Shown: positions 33,658 to 42,864, numbered from the stretch's first letter. The stretch: DNA of 53,285 nucleotides from an uncultured Porphyromonadaceae bacterium (GCA_949285425.1 CASEAJ010000081.1:1-53285), one strand, 5' to 3'. Notes: generated by a model from the sequence alone, not told the origin. Numbers and translations are program-made.

Positions 33658-35709
33658 ATGATAGCTATGAAATTAATAAAGAAATTATTTGTTCTTGTTG
33701 TGGCAGCCCTTCTGGTGGCATGTGGACAGGAAGAAAAAGTTGCCGGACATTTATATGAACCTTTTGTTCATCCGGGCATGTTTCAAAACAGTGAGGATTT
33801 GGCTTTTCTGAAAGACTGTGTGTTGGCCGGGAAAGAACCGTGGTTGTCTGCTTATAACAGGCTGAAGGTGGAAACCGATACAAATTTCACCGTGAAGTCC
33901 TTTAATTATGTGTCGGTAGGTGCTTATGGTGCAAACAGTATTGGTGGAAAAGAGTTCTCGTCAGCAGCAAAGTATGCATATTCTTGTGCGTTGCTTTGGT
34001 ATGTGACAGGAGAGCGGATATATGCCGAACAAGCAATAAAGGTGTTGAATGCATGGTCTTATGCTCTGTGGGGGTTTGATGGGAACAATGCGAAACTGAA
34101 TGTGGGCTTGTTCGGGCAGTATTATTTAAATGCAGCGGAACTGTTGAAGCATACCGACTCGGGTTGGTCTGAGAGGGATGTAAAACAATTTGAACGAATG
34201 TTGCGTACAGTGTATTACCCGACGATAAAGGATTTTTTTACGGAAGCGAATGGAAATTGGGATGCATCGATGATATGCACAATGTTGTGTATGGGAGTGT
34301 TTTTGGATGATCATGACATGTTTAATCGTGCAGTAGAACGTTTTTACCGAGGCGATGGAAATGGAGGTATAACGAAATACATTTATCCGGGTGGACAGTG
34401 TCAGGAAACAACCCGTGACTGGGATCATGTTCAACTTGGGCTTGGCGAGTTTGCCAAAGCGTGTCAGGTAGCATGGACACAAGGCCTTGACTTTTATTCT
34501 GTGGCTGATCATCGTTTGGCGCAGGGGTTCGAATATGCATCCCGCTTTTTGCTGGGATATAAGGTGCCTGTGTGGGGGGATATTTCTTATCGTTACCGTG
34601 AAAGGGTACATGACATTTATCGTTCGGTATACAATCATTATGCGGCAGTTGAAGGAATTGATTTGACTAATACGAAACAAATGATGGATAAGTCAGCGGA
34701 AGAAACAACATGGGAACTCCTTTCTGCGACACGTCATACGGATGGCTGTTTGAACCGGGAAAATTTGGATGCATTGCAAGTTGCACAAATGATCAGACCG
34801 GCGGAAACTGGGGCTTTGCCTGCAGGTGGGGCTGTTTTGGAAAATGCAATTGTTGTGAAGCCGGGCGATAATATTCAGGAAGCCATAGATGGATCGGTCG
34901 GCCGTTGGGTTGTTTTGAAAGAAGGCGTTCATGTGCTGGACAAGCCGTTGCAGTTGCATTCGGGCGTACGTTTGGCTGGCGAAGGCCGGCAGACCGTGTT
35001 GATGCTGGCGAAAGAATGTGATGCACCGACAATTATAAACAAGGATAAGAATATGAGCAATGTAATAGTTCGCAGTTTGTTGATAGAAGGTGCCACCAAA
35101 CCAGGAACGGGTTTTGACCCGAACTATGAACGAAGCGGACGGCTGTACGGGAATGCTCCCAGTCGCGAAGGCATTGTTTTCTTGTCCGATTCGGTCGGCC
35201 GTATGAAGGATATACGGCTGGAAAATCTGACCGTGCAGAATTTTACAAAGAATGGTGTCATGATTTCGGGTGCGAGTCACGTTTGGGTTACACGTTGCGA
35301 TTTTGATAATAATGGTTCCGCAGTTGTTCCGGGGCCTCATTTCCATCACAATCTGCGTCTTGCTCATGTGGAGGATGTTGAAGTGTCGGGAAATCGTTTT
35401 GATTCTTCTTTGTGGGGACATGGCTTGGAACTTTCCGTCTCCAAACGTGTGCGGGTGAAAGAAAATGAATTCGCAAGAAATGCCTTGTGTGGCATTTATT
35501 GCGGAGACGTGCAGGATGTTACTATTGCATCGAATTTGATAGAGGGAAACAGTGCTTCGGGTATAAACCTGGAAACCTTGATGGATGGCTGCTTTAATGT
35601 GCGAATTGAAAATAATGAAATTTTTCACAATAAAGGATATGCCATTGAAGGATTGGCTAAAAGTGTCTTGACCGCGGACAATATAAGCAATGCTAATTTG
35701 TATGATTGA
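33658..35709 (+). CDS. Fused alginate-lyase-fold and right-handed beta-helix protein, lipoprotein
   Basis: A 683-residue lipoprotein; the lipobox is VACG in LLVACGQEE. Residues about 35-370 are an alginate-lyase-fold toroid (PF05426-like) with EANGNWDASM and GGQCQETTRDWDHVQLGLG, the latter holding the expected catalytic histidine region. Residues about 395-680 are a right-handed parallel beta-helix (GDNIQEAID, VRLAGEGRQTVLML, IRLENLTVQNFTKNGVMISG, VEVSGNRFDS) of the pectate-lyase-like type. Each half could be catalytic, giving a two-step enzyme, or the helix could bind substrate. An ATG at 33,667 is an alternative start. It ends the plus-strand PUL block and is followed by a terminator at 35,759. 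Confidence 0.8.
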   Translation: MIAMKLIKKLFVLVVAALLVACGQEEKVAGHLYEPFVHPGMFQNSEDLAFLKDCVLAGKEPWLSAYNRLKVETDTNFTVKSFNYVSVGAYGANSIGGKEFSSAAKYAYSCALLWYVTGERIYAEQAIKVLNAWSYALWGFDGNNAKLNVGLFGQYYLNAAELLKHTDSGWSERDVKQFERMLRTVYYPTIKDFFTEANGNWDASMICTMLCMGVFLDDHDMFNRAVERFYRGDGNGGITKYIYPGGQCQETTRDWDHVQLGLGEFAKACQVAWTQGLDFYSVADHRLAQGFEYASRFLLGYKVPVWGDISYRYRERVHDIYRSVYNHYAAVEGIDLTNTKQMMDKSAEETTWELLSATRHTDGCLNRENLDALQVAQMIRPAETGALPAGGAVLENAIVVKPGDNIQEAIDGSVGRWVVLKEGVHVLDKPLQLHSGVRLAGEGRQTVLMLAKECDAPTIINKDKNMSNVIVRSLLIEGATKPGTGFDPNYERSGRLYGNAPSREGIVFLSDSVGRMKDIRLENLTVQNFTKNGVMISGASHVWVTRCDFDNNGSAVVPGPHFHHNLRLAHVEDVEVSGNRFDSSLWGHGLELSVSKRVRVKENEFARNALCGIYCGDVQDVTIASNLIEGNSASGINLETLMDGCFNVRIENNEIFHNKGYAIEGLAKSVLTADNISNANLYD

Positions 35710-35758
35710 AAAAACGTGAACGAATAAGGTTCGGTTGACGTAAAGAAATCAAAGAAAC

Positions 35759-35792
35759 AAGCCTCCGGAAGTTAAATTTCTTTCGGAGGCTT
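35759..35792 (+). terminator. Terminator at the end of the PUL
   Basis: AAGCCTCCGGAAG pairs with CTTTCGGAGGCTT around a short A/T loop, followed by TGTTGTG. It lies 50 bp after the last lyase gene. Confidence 0.75.
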
Positions 35793-35990
35793 TGTTGTGT
35801 ATAGATATAACGGAAATTCAGTATAAGCATAAAATATCTCGATGGATATTAGCCGTATAACGATAAACTCCGGCTGGGTGATGGTACATTCATGTGAATG
35901 TGGGCTGAGAAAAGCGACCTGAAACCTGAGACTGGGCCTGACACAAGTTCCGGGAAAAGGAGCATGTCCTTTCCAATGATGTCGTATGTT

Positions 35991-36110
35991 TATGCCTTTA
36001 AAGTTATCTTTTCACCTAGGTGAAAAGAACGTCCCACGTATGTGAGACACGTGTCTCATATATGTGGGACACGTGTACCACATACGTGGGACGATAACTT
36101 TGGCGGCATA
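35991..36110. repeat. Palindromic element B: four 18-nt units between 18-bp arms
   Basis: Arms 35,991-36,008 and 36,093-36,110 match at 15 of 18 positions (inner ends GTTATC and GATAAC). Units are TTTTCACCTAGGTGAAAA (36,009), GTCCCACGTATGTGAGAC (36,031), GTCTCATATATGTGGGAC (36,053) and GTACCACATACGTGGGAC (36,075). Separators are GAAC, ACGT and ACGT: a 22-nt period. Units 2 and 3 are mutual complements: GTCCC of unit 2 fits GGGAC of unit 3, and GAGAC fits GTCTC. It lies in the 630-bp gap before frdC; the remainder of that gap carries no gene I can support. Confidence 0.85.
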
Positions 36111-36198
36111 AAAAGAAAACATCGTGCTGCTGGCAGCACAAAACCTTTATCCCGAACTCACGTATAGATTGTGCATTACTGAAAAAATTCTTTAATCT

Positions 36199-36230
36199 CT
36201 TGCTATATCGAATCTAAAACATTACTTTTG
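36199..36230 (+). promoter_or_regulatory. Promoter of the fumarate reductase operon
   Basis: The -7 box TACTTTTG (36,223-36,230) is a full TAnnTTTG match. A -33-like CTTG (36,199-36,202) lies 20 bp upstream, the usual spacing in this phylum. The leader to the frdC ATG at 36,340 would be about 100 nt. Confidence 0.6.
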
Positions 36231-36339
36231 CGCTTATTAGGAAAAAGGGGGATGTCAGAGTCCAACGGCTTGATATGTCATAAATTAGGAATCATTTAAT
36301 AATCAATTTTAATACAAACCAAAACAAAAATTAAATTCT

Positions 36340-37011
36340 ATGTGGTTAATTGACTCTTCAGTTGGGAGAAAATTTATCATGGGCATCACAGGAGGTTTCC
36401 TTGTGCTGTTCCTCTTGTTTCACAGCTTGATGAATGTGGTTGTGGTGTTTTCTCCGGAAGCTTACAATGCGATTTGCGAATTCTTGGGAGCAAACTGGTA
36501 TGCCGTTATCGGTACGTTGGTGTTGGCTGCCGGTGTGGTTGTTCACTTTCTGTATGCAGCGTTGCTGACTGTTCAGAACCTGCGTGCACGCGGCCGTGAC
36601 CGTTATGCTGTGACAACCCGTCAGGAAGGAGTGTCGTGGGCTTCCAAAAACATGTTTGTCTTGGGAATCATCATTATCGGATTCCTGGTTCTGCACTTGA
36701 TTCAGTTCTGGTCAAAAATGCAGTTGGTTGAATTGACCGGTTGCGGTGACCATGAATTGGCAGCCGATGGTGCTTATTGGATTCAGTACTATTTCAGCCA
36801 GCCGGCCTATGCCATTGTTTATATTGTTTTGCTGTGTGCTTTGTGGTTTCACCTGACACACGGTGTGTGGAGCTGTCTGCACTCTTTGGGATTGAACAAC
36901 AAGACGTGGTTGCCCCGCCTGAAGACATTCGCCAATATCGTGGCAACGATTGTTGTGTTGTTGTTTATCTCGGTTCCGGTGTATTATTTGATAGTGAATT
37001 GCCTTGGGTAA
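36340..37011 (+). CDS. frdC: Fumarate reductase/succinate dehydrogenase cytochrome b subunit
   Basis: A 223-residue inner-membrane protein with five hydrophobic helices. It begins WLIDSSVGRKFIMGITGGF and has histidines placed for haem ligation (LLFHSLMN, VVHFLYAAL, VLHLIQFW, WFHLTHGVWS). This is the single-subunit dihaem type found in Bacteroidota quinol:fumarate reductases, which anchors the catalytic subunits and passes electrons between menaquinol and FrdB. In Bacteroidota the operon order is normally C-A-B with short gaps; here a small membrane-protein gene separates C from A. Confidence 0.92.
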   Translation: MWLIDSSVGRKFIMGITGGFLVLFLLFHSLMNVVVVFSPEAYNAICEFLGANWYAVIGTLVLAAGVVVHFLYAALLTVQNLRARGRDRYAVTTRQEGVSWASKNMFVLGIIIIGFLVLHLIQFWSKMQLVELTGCGDHELAADGAYWIQYYFSQPAYAIVYIVLLCALWFHLTHGVWSCLHSLGLNNKTWLPRLKTFANIVATIVVLLFISVPVYYLIVNCLG

Positions 37012-37107
37012 TTTGCATTAAATCATAAATGTTCTGGATTTAAAAGGGAACACCTGTAGAATGTCGGTTTTGTGCCGGAAGAATATATAAAATCTGGTTC
37101 TGAATAT

Positions 37108-37599
37108 ATGAATGAGTATTTTAAATATTTTGTAAAAAGTAGCGGTGATTTATGTATCATGGTAGCAACAGCGCTTTGTTACATATTCTTTCAGGTGTTT
37201 GCTGGCTCTAAAGAATTATATAGTGTTGTGGCCAGTTTAGTAATCCTTTATTTTTTTCCAATACGCTTTTGGCTCTCATTAAAACGAAGCACAACCAAAT
37301 CATACTATATTTATTTGTGTTGTGCAGTTTTGCTTGTTATTTCTGTAGCACTACTATATATTCCATATTTTGTGTTTGTACAGATTTTATTGTTTGCAAT
37401 TGCAATGGCAGCATCTGTATGTGTACTCAAATATCGTAAGAAAATAGCAATGTGGATGACACAAGAAAATAGTATGATGAAATCAGTAACTTTAGGTTTG
37501 TCTTTTTTCTCAATGTTGTTCTTGCTATACTTAACGATAAGTTACGGCACGGATTATTCGGAAGTTTGGAGTGCTTTTCAAAGAGTTTTTAGAAAATAA
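37108..37599 (+). CDS. Unknown AT-rich multi-pass membrane protein between frdC and frdA
   Basis: A 163-residue protein from the ATG at 37,108 (a GTG at 37,072 would add 12 residues). It has four or five hydrophobic helices (LCIMVATALCYIFFQVF, YSVVASLVILYFFPIRFW, YIYLCCAVLLVISVALLYIP, ILLFAIAMAASVCVL, LGLSFFSMLFLLYLTIS). I recognise no family. The gene is clearly more A+T-rich than frdC and frdA on either side and uses codons such as ATA and AGA more freely, suggesting later insertion. It lies 21 bp before frdA and would be co-transcribed. A respiratory role is possible only by position. Confidence 0.65.
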   Translation: MNEYFKYFVKSSGDLCIMVATALCYIFFQVFAGSKELYSVVASLVILYFFPIRFWLSLKRSTTKSYYIYLCCAVLLVISVALLYIPYFVFVQILLFAIAMAASVCVLKYRKKIAMWMTQENSMMKSVTLGLSFFSMLFLLYLTISYGTDYSEVWSAFQRVFRK

Positions 37600-37620
37600 G
37601 AAATATAATATTAATAAATT

Positions 37621-39591
37621 ATGGCTCAAAAAGAACAAACTAAAGTCGCAGGCGTTATAGATGCTAAAATCCCTGAAGGTCCGTTGGCCGAGAAGTGGAC
37701 AAACTATAAGGCGCATCAGAAGTTGGTGAACCCTGCCAACAAACGCCGTTTGGATGTGATTGTGGTTGGAACCGGATTGGCCGGTGCATCGGCTGCCGCC
37801 TCGTTGGCTGAAATGGGATTCAATGTGTTGAATTTCTGTATTCAGGATTCACCCCGTCGTGCGCACTCTATCGCTGCACAGGGCGGTATCAACGCTGCTA
37901 AGAACTACCCGAATGACGGTGACTCTGTATACCGTCTTTTCTACGATACAATTAAAGGGGGCGACTACCGTGCCCGCGAAGCCAATGTATACCGTTTGGC
38001 TGAAGTTTCCAATAATATTATAGATCAATGTGTGGCACAAGGTGTGCCTTTTGCCCGCGACTACGGAGGCTTGCTCGACAACCGTTCGTTCGGTGGTGCA
38101 CAGGTATCGCGTACATTCTATGCCCGTGGTCAAACCGGTCAGCAGTTGCTTCTTGGCGCTTACTCGGCATTGAGCCGTCAGGTGGGACGCGGACAGGTGA
38201 AGCTCTATACCCGTTATGAAATGCTCGACATTGTGATTGTGGAAGGTCGTGCCCGTGGTATCATTGCCCGCAACCTGGTAACCGGACGCATCGAACGTTT
38301 CTTCGGTCATGCGGTAGTTGTGGGTACCGGAGGTTACGGTAACACATTCTTCCTGTCGACAAACGCTATGGCGTCAAACGGATCGGCAGCCATGCAGATG
38401 TACCGTAAAGGTGCTTATTTTGCTAACCCGTGTTTCGCTCAGATTCACCCTACATGTATTCCTGTTCATGGTGACTATCAGTCGAAACTGACATTGATGT
38501 CGGAATCGCTTCGTAACGACGGACGTATTTGGGTTCCGAAGAAGAAAGAAGATGCCGAAGCCATCCGTGCCGGCAAGCTGAAACCGACCGATATCAAGGA
38601 AGAAGACCGCGACTACTATTTGGAACGTCGTTATCCGGCATTCGGTAACCTGGTGCCGCGCGATGTGGCCTCACGTGCTGCTAAAGAACGTTGCGATGCG
38701 GGTTATGGTGTGGGAAGCACCGGTCTGGCGGTTTATCTTGACTTTGCCGATGCCATCAACCGTTTGGGCGAAGATGTGGTACGTGCCCGTTACGGAAACC
38801 TCTTCCAAATGTATGAAAAGATTGTTGACGACAATCCGTACAAGACTCCGATGATGATTTATCCGGCTATCCACTATACAATGGGTGGTATTTGGGTTGA
38901 CTACGAACTGCAGACGTCAGTAAAAGGTTTGTTCTGTATCGGTGAAGCCAACTTCTCAGACCACGGTGCCAACCGTTTGGGTGCGTCGGCTTTGATGCAG
39001 GGATTGGCCGATGGTTATTTCGTGCTTCCTTATACCATTCAGAACTACCTGGCCGACCAGATTCAGGTTCCCCGCATGAGTGTGGATATGCCCGAATTTG
39101 TTGAAGCCGAAAAGGCGGTTACGGACAAAATCAAGAAAATCATGGCCATTCAGGGTAAACGTTCGGTTGACTCCATCCACCGTGAACTTGGTTTGGTTAT
39201 GTGGGAATTTGTCGGCATGGGACGTAACAAAGCCGGTTTGGAAACTGCTTTGGAAAAAATCAAGGCTATTCGCAAGGAATTCTGGTCGAATGTATATGTG
39301 CCCGGTTCAGACACAGACCTGAACGTGGAACTGGAAAAGGCTCTTCGTTTGTCCGATTTCATCGAAATAGGCGAATTGATGGCTCGCGATGCCTTGTTGC
39401 GTGAAGAATCGTGCGGTGGCCACTTCCGCGAAGAACATCAGACGGAAGACGGTGAAGCCATGCGTGATGATGAACACTTCGCTTACGTGTCTTGCTGGAA
39501 GTATACCGGTGAAGGTAATGAACCGGAACTGCTGAAAGAACCGTTGGATTATGAATTTGTACAACGTCAACAAAGAAACTACAAAGCTTAA
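37621..39591 (+). CDS. frdA: Fumarate reductase/succinate dehydrogenase flavoprotein subunit
   Basis: A 656-residue catalytic subunit. It has the FAD-binding motif [19 protein letters not shown], the segment [19 protein letters not shown] with the histidine expected to bind FAD covalently, and the active-site region [13 protein letters not shown] followed by [18 protein letters not shown]. It reduces fumarate to succinate during anaerobic growth, a main fermentation route in this phylum. FrdB follows 5 bp after its stop. Confidence 0.96.
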   Translation: MAQKEQTKVAGVIDAKIPEGPLAEKWTNYKAHQKLVNPANKRRLDVIVVGTGLAGASAAASLAEMGFNVLNFCIQDSPRRAHSIAAQGGINAAKNYPNDGDSVYRLFYDTIKGGDYRAREANVYRLAEVSNNIIDQCVAQGVPFARDYGGLLDNRSFGGAQVSRTFYARGQTGQQLLLGAYSALSRQVGRGQVKLYTRYEMLDIVIVEGRARGIIARNLVTGRIERFFGHAVVVGTGGYGNTFFLSTNAMASNGSAAMQMYRKGAYFANPCFAQIHPTCIPVHGDYQSKLTLMSESLRNDGRIWVPKKKEDAEAIRAGKLKPTDIKEEDRDYYLERRYPAFGNLVPRDVASRAAKERCDAGYGVGSTGLAVYLDFADAINRLGEDVVRARYGNLFQMYEKIVDDNPYKTPMMIYPAIHYTMGGIWVDYELQTSVKGLFCIGEANFSDHGANRLGASALMQGLADGYFVLPYTIQNYLADQIQVPRMSVDMPEFVEAEKAVTDKIKKIMAIQGKRSVDSIHRELGLVMWEFVGMGRNKAGLETALEKIKAIRKEFWSNVYVPGSDTDLNVELEKALRLSDFIEIGELMARDALLREESCGGHFREEHQTEDGEAMRDDEHFAYVSCWKYTGEGNEPELLKEPLDYEFVQRQQRNYKA

Positions 39592-39596
39592 AAGTC

Positions 39597-40352
39597 ATGG
39601 ACAAAACTATAAATGTAACGCTGAAAGTATGGCGTCAGGCAGGTCCGAAAGCGAAAGGACATTTCGAGACCTACAAATTGGATAATATATCGACCGATGC
39701 TTCCTTCTTGGAAATGATGGATATATTGAATGAAAAACTGATAAGTGAACGTAAAGAACCGGTTGCATTTGACCATGATTGCCGCGAAGGCATTTGTGGT
39801 ATGTGCAGCTTGTACATCAACGGACATCCTCACGGACCCGATTCGGAAATTACGACTTGCCAGCTTCACATGCGCAAGTTCAAAAACGGCGAAACCATTA
39901 CCATCGAACCGTGGCGTTCGGCCGGTTTCCCGGTTATCAAGGACTTGATGGTAGACCGTTCGGCTTACGATAAAATCATGCAGGCCGGTGGATTCGTTTC
40001 GGTAAGCACCGGTGGGGTACCCGATGGCAATGCCATACCTATTCCGAAAGCTGCAGCCGATGAAGCTATGGACGCAGCCGCCTGTATCGGTTGTGGCGCT
40101 TGTGCCGCTGCTTGCAAGAATGGTTCGGCCATGTTGTTCGTTTCGGCCAAGGTAAGCCAACTGGCATTGCTGCCTCAAGGCAAGGTTGAAGCCAAACGTC
40201 GTGTGAAGGCCATGCTTTCGAAAATGGATGAACTTGGTTTCGGTAACTGTACCAACACAGGAGCTTGTGCTGCAGAATGTCCGAAGGCCATTTCCATTAC
40301 ACATATTGCACGCTTGAACAGAGAGTATATCAAGGCAAAATTCGCTGATTAG
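39597..40352 (+). CDS. frdB: Fumarate reductase/succinate dehydrogenase iron-sulfur subunit
   Basis: A 251-residue protein with a plant-ferredoxin-like [2Fe-2S] site ([15 protein letters not shown], then ITTCQL) and two further cysteine clusters ([14 protein letters not shown] and [14 protein letters not shown]) for the [4Fe-4S] and [3Fe-4S] centres. It carries electrons between the cytochrome b subunit and FrdA at the inner face of the membrane. It ends the operon, followed by a terminator. Confidence 0.95.
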   Translation: MDKTINVTLKVWRQAGPKAKGHFETYKLDNISTDASFLEMMDILNEKLISERKEPVAFDHDCREGICGMCSLYINGHPHGPDSEITTCQLHMRKFKNGETITIEPWRSAGFPVIKDLMVDRSAYDKIMQAGGFVSVSTGGVPDGNAIPIPKAAADEAMDAAACIGCGACAAACKNGSAMLFVSAKVSQLALLPQGKVEAKRRVKAMLSKMDELGFGNCTNTGACAAECPKAISITHIARLNREYIKAKFAD

Positions 40353-40372
40353 TCAGCTGTTGCAGAATAAGC

Positions 40373-40406
40373 AAGAAAGGCGACCCCTTCAAGGGTCGCC
40401 TTTCTT
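40373..40406 (+). terminator. Terminator after frdB
   Basis: AAGAAAGGCGACCC and GGGTCGCCTTTCTT form a perfect 14-bp stem around a 6-nt loop. The stem is A-rich on its left, so it may also stop aspartokinase transcripts coming from the opposite strand. Confidence 0.85.
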
Positions 40407-40477
40407 GTTGTTGTCAACAGTGGTATGGGGCTTTTGGCAGGCAGCGTGATTGTCCGTCGCTTCCAGCCTGTCAATGT

Positions 40478-41737
40478 CTACTCGGGCAGTCCCTTCATTA
40501 AGAACCGTCCGATGCGTCGGGTTCGTTGTGCAAGTAGAATTTCCCGGCCTTCCGTGGTTTTTTGTTCCACTTCCGGATTGATGCCCCGAATGGTCAGCAG
40601 CTCCATGCCGGTGTTGTAGCTCACCTTAAATTCGTTTCCCAGTTCATCCAATGCACCGGGCAGGTAGCGCGAGTTGTCCACACTTACCGATATGCTTATG
40701 GCAGAACTTTGGATGAGCGATACTTTCAGCCTGTGTTTGTTTATGATGTTGAAAATTTTCGACAGGCTTTCTTCCATGACAAAAGAAAAATCGCGTGGAC
40801 GGAGCGTAAGCAATACCTGGTTCTTGCGCAGAATGAGTACTGGGGTGTTTACCGGCCGGTCGGTTGTGGCCTTTATGACGGAGCCTCTGCCTTGCGGATT
40901 GCCGAACGGGCGGACGTACAACGGAATTTCCTTGTTTTCAAGTGGCTTTATTGTTTTGGGATGAATGATCTGTGCCCCGCTGTAGGCCAGTTCCACCGCA
41001 TCGAGATAGGTCAGTTCGGGAATGAGCACCGTGTCGGCAAAGATACGCGGGTCGGCATTGAGTATGCCGGGCACATCTTTCCAAATGGTTACGCTTTCGG
41101 CGTCGAGCAGGTTGCCTGCTACGGCAGCTGTGTAGTCCGAACCTTCGCGTCCCAAAGTCGTGGGGTCGCCCTGATGGTTGGCTCCGATGAAACCCTGCCC
41201 TATGTAGATGCGGCTTTTCGAGAAGTCGGCAGCCTGCCGCAGGTGTTTTTGCGATTCCTCCATGCGGACCGTAGCTTCGCGGAAGTTGCTGTCGGTCTGT
41301 ATCAGCTTGCGCATGTCGAGCCATACGTTTTCAATGCCCTGTTGTTTCAGGTAGGCCGAAATGATGGTGGTGGAGATGATTTCGCCGTACGAAACAAGGC
41401 GGTCGTAGCAACGGTCATAGTCGTCGCCCACTCCGGTCGACAGATAATCCCTTATCTCTTCAAACAGCGGAGCCGCCACGCTGCGTTGTGCCTTGTCACC
41501 AAAAAGCTCGTCGATAATGCCGTAGTGGTATGTTTCCACTTCCTCCAGCTTTTTCAGTGCGCTTGCCCGGTCGGCTTTCATGAAATGTTCCAGAACCGAC
41601 TCCAGGGCATTGGTCACTTTGCCCATGGCCGAAATGACGATAAACAGGTCGTCGGGTTCGGCCGACACTATGTTGACAATGTTGCGGATACCTTCCGCCG
41701 AACGTACGGATGCGCCTCCAAATTTGTAAATTTTCAT
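40478..41737 (-). CDS. lysC: Aspartate kinase
   Basis: A 419-residue cytosolic enzyme that phosphorylates aspartate, the first step towards lysine, threonine and methionine. The start at 41,737 gives the family's usual beginning MKIYKFGGASVRSAEGI; upstream codons to 41,845 are not homologous. It has GREGSDYTAAVAG and VTIWKDVPGILNADPR in the kinase domain, and ACT-like regulatory segments at the C-terminus (LIQSSAISISVSVDNS). It is monofunctional, with no homoserine dehydrogenase domain. Strain-to-strain names vary, so the symbol is generic. Confidence 0.93.
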   Translation of the reverse strand: MKIYKFGGASVRSAEGIRNIVNIVSAEPDDLFIVISAMGKVTNALESVLEHFMKADRASALKKLEEVETYHYGIIDELFGDKAQRSVAAPLFEEIRDYLSTGVGDDYDRCYDRLVSYGEIISTTIISAYLKQQGIENVWLDMRKLIQTDSNFREATVRMEESQKHLRQAADFSKSRIYIGQGFIGANHQGDPTTLGREGSDYTAAVAGNLLDAESVTIWKDVPGILNADPRIFADTVLIPELTYLDAVELAYSGAQIIHPKTIKPLENKEIPLYVRPFGNPQGRGSVIKATTDRPVNTPVLILRKNQVLLTLRPRDFSFVMEESLSKIFNIINKHRLKVSLIQSSAISISVSVDNSRYLPGALDELGNEFKVSYNTGMELLTIRGINPEVEQKTTEGREILLAQRTRRIGRFLMKGLPE

Positions 41738-41914
41738 GTCGAGTGCTGCTAATAAGTAAATTGTTATGTTAAAGATATAGCTCAAACGGCTTTTGGGCCT
41801 TTGAAGGAAAAAATAACGCCGTAAAAGTAGGAAAAGTTCTTCCAATCATAAACAAACTCGGTCAAAAAGTTGTTATAACAATACAAAAGGCAAACAAATT
41901 TAATTACAAGTATT

Positions 41915-42148
41915 ATGGAAGATAAAGTTGTAGCATTAAAAGACTATGAAAACGTAGTCGGTGCAAATCTGGACAGCGAAGTGTTGAAGTCGAACGGCAT
42001 TCAGTGTTTCATAGGCAACGAGCAGGTGGTCGAGCTTTATCCCATGTTCAAGGACATAGACGATGGCTTGAAGCTGTATGTGCTGGAAAAGGACTATGAA
42101 AAGGCCCGTACCTTGCTTGCCGATTATCATTCGGCCGATGCAAAATGA
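41915..42148 (+). CDS. DUF2007 domain protein
   Basis: A 77-residue cytosolic protein of the DUF2007 (putative signal-transducing) family: VVALKDYENVVGANLDSEVL, GIQCFIGNEQVV and KLYVLEKDYEKARTLL. The domain resembles regulatory folds such as the nitrogen regulator PII type but its function is not established. It is convergent with folK, with only 7 bp between the two stop codons. Confidence 0.85.
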   Translation: MEDKVVALKDYENVVGANLDSEVLKSNGIQCFIGNEQVVELYPMFKDIDDGLKLYVLEKDYEKARTLLADYHSADAK

Positions 42149-42155
42149 CAGTTGT

Positions 42156-42617
42156 TTACCGGTAGCGTGCCGCCAGTTCGTCCATGCTCTTGTGCAGTGT
42201 GGGGTGTATGAACTGCGGAGCTATTTCGGCCATAGGAATTACGACAAAATCCCGCTCTGCCAATAACGGATGCGGGATTTTCAGTATCTCGCTCTCCACG
42301 GTCAGCCCGTCGTAAAAAAGAATGTCCACATCGATGATGCGGTCGGTGTAGCCGGCCGTTGTCTTGCTTTCCCTGCCCATGATGCGCTCGATGGCCTGTG
42401 TCTCGGCGAGCAGCCTTTCCGGCGACAGATCGGTTTCGGCCAGCAACGCCACGTTGGCAAAGCGGTGTTCCGAGACAAACCCCCACGGCTCCGATTCGTA
42501 AAGCGTCGACACGGCGAGCACCCTGCCCACTTGTCGTTCCACCAGTTCTACGGCCCGGTTTATGTTTTCAGCCTTGTCTCCCAAATTGGTTCCTATGCCC
42601 AGATATGCCAATGCCAT
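42156..42617 (-). CDS. folK: 2-amino-4-hydroxy-6-hydroxymethyldihydropteridine diphosphokinase
   Basis: A 153-residue enzyme of folate synthesis that transfers pyrophosphate from ATP to hydroxymethyldihydropterin. The start at 42,617 gives MALAYLGIGTNLGDKAENI, the usual N-terminus; the extension to 42,701 is not homologous. Signature segments are STLYESEPWGF, RIIDVDILFYDG (metal-binding aspartates) and IPHPLLAERDFVVIPMAEIAP. Gap to dnaK on the other side is 658 bp and holds elements C and F. Confidence 0.94.
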   Translation of the reverse strand: MALAYLGIGTNLGDKAENINRAVELVERQVGRVLAVSTLYESEPWGFVSEHRFANVALLAETDLSPERLLAETQAIERIMGRESKTTAGYTDRIIDVDILFYDGLTVESEILKIPHPLLAERDFVVIPMAEIAPQFIHPTLHKSMDELAARYR

Positions 42618-42716
42618 CTCTTCTCTATATTTGCGTGTTCCTATTACTGCTGCAAAGGTAACATTTTTTCCTCTCCGTGAGTTTTTATTGCCCGGCTTCA
42701 CCTTATAGGTTTGTCT

Positions 42717-42864
42717 TTTTTCCAGCGAATATTCTACGACTCATAGTTATGGGTTATATAACTCACAATTATGGGTCGTACAACTCACAGTTATGGGTTG
42801 TACAACTCATAGTTATGGGTTGTACAACTCATAGTTGTGGGTCGTAGAATATTCGCCGGAAAAA
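42717..42864. repeat. Palindromic element C: five 18-nt units between 21-bp arms
   Basis: Arms 42,717-42,737 and 42,844-42,864 match at 20 of 21 positions (inner end GAATATTCTAC). Units are GACTCATAGTTATGGGTT (42,738), AACTCACAATTATGGGTC (42,760), AACTCACAGTTATGGGTT (42,782), AACTCATAGTTATGGGTT (42,804) and AACTCATAGTTGTGGGTC (42,826). Separators are ATAT, GTAC, GTAC and GTAC: a 22-nt period. The outer bases of units 1 and 2 are exchanged (G...T and A...C), restoring pairing across units. Arms are shared with element D. It lies upstream of both folK and dnaK. Confidence 0.9.

Noticed and set aside
32521..35709. PL8 xanthan lyase
   Set aside because: Neither lyase shows PL8 features; both match the alginate-lyase fold, so the xanthan link rests on the other enzymes.
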